Shown: positions 63,001-64,000 of the stretch, in pieces
Numbering within the stretch: position 1 is the stretch's first letter
How the letters are laid out: every line of letters starts with the position of its first letter
DNA from: Acridotheres tristis
Lineage: Eukaryota > Chordata > Aves > Passeriformes > Sturnidae
NCBI GenBank assembly: GCA_037013685.1
Contig: CM072899.1
Coordinates: forward strand, 3,961,479 to 4,025,478
DNA: 64,000 nt
Reading direction: 5' to 3'
The notes under the pieces: generated by a model
What the model saw: only the letters and a program-made list of their open reading frames with translations
The model's database searches: none
Told to the model about the DNA's origin: nothing
Program-made: the position numbers and the translations under genes

Positions 63001-64000
63001 AAACATCAGTGCATTCGAGGATTTTTCATGCAACAAGCTAGATTTATCTTTCACAGAAAAAATCTATAAACATCAATGACTGCAGTTAGATGAGAAAGTC
63101 TGGGTGTCCAAGAAAACCTACTTTTCAATGGATCTCAATTTCCTTAAATTTAAACAATCAAATATTAGAATTTCTAAAGATCTGATTCATTTCTTAGTTG
63201 TATCGGTTTCATCTAGGACACCTCCTGAGATTTGAAAAAAGCTGTGCTGTTTAACACCTGAGTAAGCGAAAACCAGCTTCATTTTTCTGTTTGAGCTCAA
63301 CAACATTTCAACAGCTTGTTTCTTAACAGGCAAAATGGACTAGAACTGTGAAAACACTCGATTCACTTTGGGCAATAATTCACCAGGGCTGGGCAACTTG
63401 TAAACACACTGAGAAACTGTTCCTTCCAGATTTAACCAGGGACTGGTTGGGAGTAGGAAAGAAATCCAAGATTTCTTGAAAAGCTGGGATTTCTGTTATT
63501 TTATTGTTTTGAAACAGAAACAGTCTCATGAAATGCAGGTGCAGCTCTGACTTCCACCTAGGCAATGACTCAACAAAGAACATTATCTCTTGTTCAGAAA
63601 CAGATGTGGTGCCCTTACCTATTCCGTTGCATGGGAGAAGACATAGGAACCTGGAAGTGCAAGACCACCTTCATGGAATATCACATATTCCAGTATTTTT
63701 GTTAGCTCATGTGTTCACAAACTACATCCACATGGTATAATACCCCAGAGACATATAGTATAACATGATGCAGTTTACTTCTAAGTCAGGCCTCTGCTGT
63801 ATGGCCTAAAAGCTTTGTAAGAGTTTAGCAGCAATATCAGGAAAAACCAATATAAGTGGTCCATTAATGAATAGGTCCTTGAGTGTCAGGAAGCAGACGT
63901 TGTTGGAAACTTGTGTAATATTACTGTTGGGTTTTATTAATTAAATATAGCTATTAATATGACCTTGGATTTAAACACAATGACCTCTTTTGTGAGTATG
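60016..64000. other. Non-coding stretch, no gene recognised
   Basis: GC-richer sequence at 60.06-61.3 kb holds chance frames of up to 130 codons. The candidate regulatory element at 61.69-61.87 kb is the only structured signal. The remainder to the window end is AT-rich without visible features. Confidence 0.55.
61690..61870. promoter_or_regulatory. Candidate conserved non-coding element with TCF/LEF and homeobox sites
   Basis: It contains AGATCAAAG (61755-61763, a TCF/LEF core) inside an inverted GCATCA...TGATGC repeat, an E-box CAGCTG, and the paired homeodomain site TAATGAATTA (61795-61804). A 90-codon open frame covers it but shows no domain. The enhancer role is inferred from motif clustering only. 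Confidence 0.3.

Noticed and set aside
1..64000. tRNA, rRNA, known microRNA genes or CRISPR arrays
   Set aside because: Reading both strands by eye I found no tRNA-like A/B boxes, rRNA segments, familiar microRNA seeds with hairpins or regularly spaced repeats. A covariance-model scan could still find something.

Overview
The window looks like nuclear DNA from a bird, possibly a songbird. The evidence is several 3' ends of CR1 LINEs (the dominant avian retroposon) with the typical ATTCTATGATTC-like terminus, interspersed AT-rich and GC/CpG-richer non-coding DNA, frequent homopolymer tracts, and one gene of the TOPORS-like RING family with an intron bounded by consensus splice sites. Nothing suggests a bacterium, virus or plasmid. 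Almost all long open frames are chance frames without recognisable domains.

Layout: 1-49,200 is overwhelmingly non-coding, with CR1 fragments near 7.4, 12.2, 20.6 and 34.8 kb. An unusual codon-like open frame lies on the minus strand at 39,908-40,213. Downstream of it on that strand are an AATAAA signal and a 24-nt poly(A) tract, so it may be a 5'-truncated processed retrocopy. From 49,222 to about 52,915 there is a compact module: two diverged direct repeats flank a CR1 copy and a minus-strand, two-exon TOPORS-like RING E3 ligase gene (CDS 51,501 to 50,427, 316 codons after splicing). The gene has an RFX/X-box-like site upstream. From 52,920 to 64,000 I see non-coding DNA with one CR1 fragment and stretches that resemble conserved regulatory DNA (55.6-56.7 kb and 61.7-61.9 kb).

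All seven homopolymer runs of 23 nt or more that I found are T on the plus strand, and the plus strand looks T- and G-rich overall. This would fit a large intron of a plus-strand host gene, with the TOPORS-like gene nested antisense inside it. No host exon could be recognised, so that is inference. The strongest findings are the spliced TOPORS-like gene (the splice junction restores a frame that is otherwise stopped), its flanking direct repeats, and the possible retrocopy near 40 kb.
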